Both the position numbers and the translations under genes were made by a program. From NCBI GenBank assembly GCA_023665245.1, contig JAMPEH010000098.1:1-7746 (forward strand): 7,746 nucleotides of DNA. Reading direction: 5' to 3'. Under the pieces are notes generated by a model, which saw only the letters and a list, made by a program, of their open reading frames with translations, had not been told where the DNA came from and ran no database searches. The first letter of the stretch is position 1, and the number at the start of each line of letters is the position of its first letter. Positions 5,863-7,746 of this stretch are shown piece by piece. This DNA comes from Muribaculaceae bacterium. GTDB taxonomy: Bacteria > Pseudomonadota > Alphaproteobacteria > Rs-D84.

Positions 5863-6468
5863 ATGTTGGAATGGCTCAAAACAATTCTGGGAGACGCGTA
5901 CACCGAGGACATCGACAAGAAGGTCTCTGAGGAGATCGGCAAGGGCTTCGTTGCCCGGGCCGACTTCAATACCCTCAATGCCGAGAAAAAGGCCCTCGCT
6001 GATACGGTCAAGGACCGCGACAAGCAGCTTGAGACCTTGAAGGCAAGCTCCGGCGATACCGAGGCCCTCAAGCAGCAGATCGCCACGCTGCAGGCGGACA
6101 ACGCGACCGCTGCCAAGGCCCACGAGGCCGAGATCAAGCGCCTCAAGATCGATACCGCGGTCGACTTGGCCCTCTCCGCTGCTAAAGCGAAGAACGTCAA
6201 GGCGGTCAAGGCGCTCCTGGAGCTGGAAAACGCCGAGCTTGCCGAGGACGGAACCGTTAAGGGGCTGGCCGACCAGATCAAGAAGCTGGCCGAGTCTCCT
6301 GACAGCGGCTTCCTGTTCGATACCGGCAAGCAGAAGCAGCAGTTTACGGGCTTCAAGCCCGGCGAGGGCGGAGACGGCGGAGCGCCGGCCGGTGGCAAAG
6401 AGCCGAAGGATATGACTTACGACGAACTCTGCGCCTTCCTCGCTGAAAACCCCGACGCGAAACTTTGA
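5863..6468 (+). CDS. Capsid scaffold protein (phage GP20-like)
   Basis: A 201-residue protein. ATG 5863 is chosen because AGGAGGT (5852-5858) lies just upstream; an in-frame TTG at 5728 would require translating through the terminator. The N-terminus MLEWLKTILGDAY followed by a helix-turn segment (15-38) is characteristic of the Phage_GP20 minor structural/scaffold family. Residues about 40-100 form a long charged coiled coil (EKKALADTVKDRDKQLETLK). Residues 100-150 are helical and Ala/Lys/Leu rich, then comes a Gly-rich linker (166-178, GEGGDGGAPAGGK) and a short terminal helix ending ENPDAKL. Scaffolds guide capsid protein into the right-sized procapsid and then leave. The gene lies two genes before the major capsid gene, as expected. 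High charge, coiled coil and lack of cysteines (only C190) fit. Confidence 0.87.
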   Translation: MLEWLKTILGDAYTEDIDKKVSEEIGKGFVARADFNTLNAEKKALADTVKDRDKQLETLKASSGDTEALKQQIATLQADNATAAKAHEAEIKRLKIDTAVDLALSAAKAKNVKAVKALLELENAELAEDGTVKGLADQIKKLAESPDSGFLFDTGKQKQQFTGFKPGEGGDGGAPAGGKEPKDMTYDELCAFLAENPDAKL

Positions 6469-6483
6469 TAGGAGGACAGCACT

Positions 6484-6642
6484 ATGAAATTGATCGGCAA
6501 TAAGGAAAAGGGCTACAAGCTGGTAAGCTCTTTTGCTGAACCCAAGAAGCCGGGCAAGCCTGGTAAGGATAAGCCCGGCGCCACCGACACGCCGCCCGAG
6601 GGCGGCACTACTGGCCCGGATAAGGGCGGAAAGGAAGAGTAA
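6484..6642 (+). CDS. Tiny Lys/Pro/Gly-rich protein of unknown function
   Basis: A 52-residue protein starting at ATG 6484, with GGAGG (6471-6475) eight bases upstream, and ending four bases before the capsid start. The N-terminal 17 residues (MKLIGNKEKGYKLVSSF) look like a short beta hairpin. The rest is low complexity with repeated KPG (PKKPGKPGKDKPG), then acidic Gly/Thr/Pro sequence ending GGKEE, and probably unfolded. I do not recognise a family. Its place between scaffold and major capsid suggests a minor head component such as a decoration or tether peptide, or a coupling peptide that keeps ribosomes moving toward the capsid start. The good ribosome site and exact fit between neighbours support it as a true gene. 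Confidence 0.75.
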   Translation: MKLIGNKEKGYKLVSSFAEPKKPGKPGKDKPGATDTPPEGGTTGPDKGGKEE

Positions 6643-6645
6643 ATC

Positions 6646-7701
6646 ATGCCTAACAACAAGTTCGACGCGAAGAGCTTCAACGCTGAAGCCTTCAAGTATC
6701 TCATTTCCCGCATTCCCAACCTGAAGATGAACGAGCTTCGCAAGTCCAAGGCGGTCGCCGGCAACCCCGACGTCAAGAGCGTTTTCGCTTCTCAGGACGG
6801 CACCGGCTACGCCCGCCTTGCCATGCGCGGTCTGCTGGACGGCGACGCGGTGAACTATGACGGCCAGACCGACATCGCCGCAACCTCCACCAAGACCTTC
6901 GAGCAGGGCGTCGTGGTGATCGGCCGGGCCAAAGCCTGGACCGAGAAGGACTTCTCCTATGACATCACCGGCGGCCAGGACTTCATGCAGAACATCGCCC
7001 AGCAGGTGGCCGAGTATTGGACTGGCGTAGACCAGGCCACGATCCTCGCCATTCTCGAGGGCGTGTTCGGCATGACCGACGCCAAGGGCAAGGAGTTCGT
7101 CGACAACCACACCTACGACGTGACCGGCGCCGACGACGGCTGCGTGACCGTTACCACCCTGAACAGCGCTATGCAGCAGGCCTGCGGCGCCAACAAGAAG
7201 AAGTTCAGCCTGGTCTTCATGCACTCCGCCATCGCGACCAACCTGGAGAACCTCAACCTCATCAAGCACCTCACCTACACCGACAAGGACGGCGTGACCC
7301 GCGACATCGAGCTTTACACCTGGAACGGCCGCCTCGTGGTGGTCGACGACGATCTGCCCGCTGCCACCGGCGAGGACGGTTCCACCGTTTACACCACCTA
7401 TGTGCTGGGCGACGGCGCAATCTCCTTTGAGGACATCGGTGCGAAGGTGCCCTACGAGATGGCCCGCGACCCCAAGACCAACGGCGGCGTGGACACGCTT
7501 TACACCCGCCAGCGCAAGGCGATCGTTCCCTTCGGTATCTCCTATGAGAAGAAGTCCCAGGCGACCCTTTCGCCCACCGACGCCGAGCTGAAGACCGGCG
7601 ACAACTGGGCCCTGGTCAACTCCGGCGAGACCGCCGAGGCCAAGCGCTCTTATATCAACCACAAGGCCATTCCCATCGCCCGGATTCTGTCCAAGGGCTA
7701 A
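6646..7701 (+). CDS. Major capsid protein (Gp13-like/HK97-fold)
   Basis: A 351-residue protein starting at ATG 6646, with AAGGAAGAG (6631-6639) upstream inside the end of the preceding gene. The N-terminal 30 residues (NKFDAKSFNAEAFKYLIS) form a helical arm. Residues 80-135 have the pattern of siphophage coat proteins (VVVIGRAKAWTEKDF, then DFMQNIAQQVAEYW). Residues 185-240 carry the strand-rich region (FSLVFMHSAIATNL, WNGRLVVVDDDLP). A C-terminal segment ends GISYEKKSQATLSPTDAELK and GDNWALV, which recurs in Gp13-like Firmicutes phage coat proteins. Hundreds of copies build the head shell. Codon use is the most GC-biased in the window, as expected of the most highly expressed gene. Full length and intact by inspection. 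Confidence 0.9.
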   Translation: MPNNKFDAKSFNAEAFKYLISRIPNLKMNELRKSKAVAGNPDVKSVFASQDGTGYARLAMRGLLDGDAVNYDGQTDIAATSTKTFEQGVVVIGRAKAWTEKDFSYDITGGQDFMQNIAQQVAEYWTGVDQATILAILEGVFGMTDAKGKEFVDNHTYDVTGADDGCVTVTTLNSAMQQACGANKKKFSLVFMHSAIATNLENLNLIKHLTYTDKDGVTRDIELYTWNGRLVVVDDDLPAATGEDGSTVYTTYVLGDGAISFEDIGAKVPYEMARDPKTNGGVDTLYTRQRKAIVPFGISYEKKSQATLSPTDAELKTGDNWALVNSGETAEAKRSYINHKAIPIARILSKG

Positions 7702-7714
7702 GGGAGGGCCGGTC

Positions 7715-7746
7715 ATGGATATTCTCGCGGCCGTAACCGCCCGGCT
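7715..7746 (+). CDS. Start of next gene, probably head-tail connector (3' truncated)
   Basis: ATG 7715 follows GGGAGGG (7702-7708) with six-base spacing, and the frame stays open to the window end (MDILAAVTARL). The gene after the major capsid in this module type is usually a short head-tail connector/DNA-packaging protein, and a hydrophobic helix start fits one. Only ten complete codons are visible, so the product rests on position. Confidence 0.55.
   Translation, partial: MDILAAVTAR

Noticed and set aside
7017..7430. + strand out-of-frame 137-codon open frame within the capsid gene
   Set aside because: Its translation is Arg/His-rich and of the kind produced by frame-shifted reading of GC-rich codons; no ribosome site.
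5776..7716. Minus-strand open frame of about 646 codons opposite scaffold and capsid genes
   Set aside because: It is the mirror of strongly GC-third-position-biased genes on the + strand. It has no plausible ribosome site, its translation is low-complexity Gly/Val/Leu/Ala, and it covers two confident head genes and a good terminator.
1..7746. tRNA genes, CRISPR arrays, insertion sequences or attachment sites
   Set aside because: I looked for clover-leaf-like sequence, regularly spaced repeats, transposase motifs and terminal repeats and saw none. A computed search would be more sensitive.

Overview
This is the start of the late (packaging and head) operon of a tailed siphophage-type bacteriophage or prophage. 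Every supported gene is on the + strand. The strong AGGAGG-type ribosome binding sites, the GC-rich codon use, the SPP1/PBSX-like order and the ArpU/DUF1492-type regulator point to a Firmicutes host, most likely a fairly GC-rich gut clostridium (Oscillospiraceae-like). That host call is inference. No integrase or attachment site is visible, so prophage and free phage cannot be told apart here.

Layout. 1-201: the last 66 codons of a SNF2-type helicase, ending the early/replication block. 198-614: an ArpU/DUF1492 sigma-like late regulator, coupled to the helicase by a 4-base ATGA overlap. 615-760: a non-coding control region with an AT-rich promoter-like stretch, a hairpin and a strong intrinsic terminator. 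761-1243 small terminase, 1170-2393 large terminase and 2407-3903 portal protein form the DNA-packaging motor. 3893-5440: a MuF-type minor head protein with an added C-terminal domain carrying HEYYGH. 5430-5609: a 59-residue zinc-ribbon protein. 5610-5862: a non-coding gap with several inverted repeats and a second intrinsic terminator. 5863-6468 scaffold, 6484-6642 a tiny Lys/Pro/Gly-rich protein and 6646-7701 the major capsid protein. 7715 onward: the first codons of the next gene, probably a head-tail connector.

How it works together. Scaffold and capsid protein build the procapsid around the portal and MuF protein. The terminase pair recognises, cuts and pumps DNA through the portal, and the connector gene then begins the neck. 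The ArpU-like protein probably switches the operon on.

The conventional genes are typical of their families. Three things are less ordinary. (1) The MuF C-terminal domain has clearly different codon use from the rest of its gene, a metalloprotease-like motif, and a consensus-like promoter near its beginning. It resembles an acquired effector domain. (2) Two good intrinsic terminators lie inside what should be one late transcript, which suggests either antitermination or a graded transcript. (3) The 5601-5765 segment has a hairpin holding a stop codon in its loop, a tandem GGAGCTCC palindrome and a terminator, and may be a structured RNA element.
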